Shown here in pieces: positions 63,733-64,000 of a DNA stretch of 64,000 bases. Both the position numbers and the translations under genes were made by a program. Positions within the stretch are counted from its first letter, which is position 1; every line of letters starts with the position of its first letter. The stretch spans positions 99,182 to 163,181 of the forward strand of contig JAGAUA010000038.1 of the NCBI GenBank assembly GCA_017847885.1. Reading direction: 5' to 3'. Under the pieces are notes generated by a model. The model was not told the DNA's origin and ran no database searches. It saw nothing but the letters and a program-made list of their open reading frames with translations. Origin of the DNA: Oscillospiraceae bacterium. GTDB lineage: Bacteria; Bacillota; Clostridia; Oscillospirales; Ruminococcaceae.

Positions 63733-63785
63733 TGCGTACTCCGCCTTTACCGTTTCTGCAAAAATTGCAAGCAGAGTACATAAAA

Positions 63786-63824
63786 CAAGGCGTACACCTT
63801 TCTTTTCGTTGGGTGTACGCCTTG
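63786..63824 (+). terminator. Terminator after FtsX-like permease gene
   Basis: CAAGGCGTACACC (63786-63798) pairs perfectly with GGTGTACGCCTTG (63812-63824), loop TTTCTTTTCGTTG. The T-run after it is weak (CTCTGTTTTA). Confidence 0.7.
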
Positions 63825-63882
63825 CTCTGTTTTATGGGGAATTATTCTGCCTTAGTATTATACTAATAACCATTTAACCTAA

Positions 63883-63997
63883 GGATAAGATACGGTGGCT
63901 ATAATACGCCCACTCTGCGTCAAACTCCCTTGACAGGCGGCAGCCTGTCTGCGGTCGTTTTCCTTGATTGGTCGTATTCTATCCACCGTCTTTATCC
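63883..63997. mobile_element. MITE-like inverted repeat at window end
   Basis: About 115 bp with imperfect inverted ends: GGATAAGATACGGTGG with TAATACG (left) against TCGTATTCTATCCACCGT and TTTATCC (right). The centre has a further small palindrome ACAGGC-GGCA-GCCTGT. There is no coding frame. It may continue beyond the window only by its target site. Confidence 0.7.
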
Positions 63998-64000
63998 ATA

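Overview
The window reads as chromosomal DNA of an anaerobic low-to-mid GC Firmicute, most likely a Clostridia member near Ruminococcaceae/Oscillospiraceae. This is inferred from strong AGGAGG-type ribosome sites, TTGACA/TATAAT promoters, a T-box leader, frequent TTG/GTG starts, indolepyruvate:ferredoxin oxidoreductase, carboxynorspermidine synthase and small palindromic repeats. No rRNA, tRNA or CRISPR array was seen. No complete insertion sequence was seen either, only three MITE-like elements or remnants and one nested palindrome.

Layout. (1) 1-149 is the 3' end of a carboxynorspermidine synthase gene. (2) 196-9061 (minus strand) is a tightly coupled eight-gene operon joining phosphonate biosynthesis to lipid assembly. 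In transcription order it encodes a PlsC-like acyltransferase, acyl-CoA/AMP ligase, B12-type radical SAM enzyme, CDP-alcohol phosphatidyltransferase, LRAT/NlpC-like protein, PEP mutase, phosphonopyruvate decarboxylase and a cytidylyltransferase fused to an iron alcohol dehydrogenase. Together they predict PEP -> phosphonopyruvate -> phosphonoacetaldehyde -> 2-hydroxyethylphosphonate -> CMP-activated headgroup -> phosphonolipid. (3) 9167-14610 (minus) holds a small conserved gene and an oxidative-TCA operon (aconitase, DUF3795 protein, membrane protein, isocitrate dehydrogenase, Rex). (4) 15016-23405 (plus) is a membrane-stress island: two dynamin-like GTPases flanking a degenerate M48 peptidase-like protein, then a YfbR-type HD nucleotidase, YceG and a TelA protein.

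(5) 23639-33213 (plus) holds asparagine synthase, a GNAT enzyme and a prmA / beta-propeller-like / topoisomerase IV operon with a small unknown gene between parE and parC. (6) 33271-40870 (minus) holds DAHP synthase, an AI-2E family permease, an AT-rich NUDIX-GNAT-NUDIX patch with duplicated promoter/leader repeats, an AspT-type transporter and leuA behind a T-box. (7) 41307-47775 (minus) is an arylpyruvate/arylacetate operon (iorA, iorB, paaK, ACT protein) interrupted by a NUDIX gene, a membrane protein and a lipoprotein.

(8) 47917-63732 is mixed: two GNAT genes, a lone sigma-28-type flagellin with a very large variable domain, a YyaL/DUF255 protein, an MFS pump with its TetR regulator, a TetR/PaaK-like pair, a small membrane protein and a GAF-ABC ATPase with an FtsX-like permease. 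The right end carries a MITE-like inverted repeat.

The two most distinctive systems are the predicted phosphonolipid operon and the paired-dynamin/YceG/TelA island. Functions are inferred from motifs and context; no database search was run.
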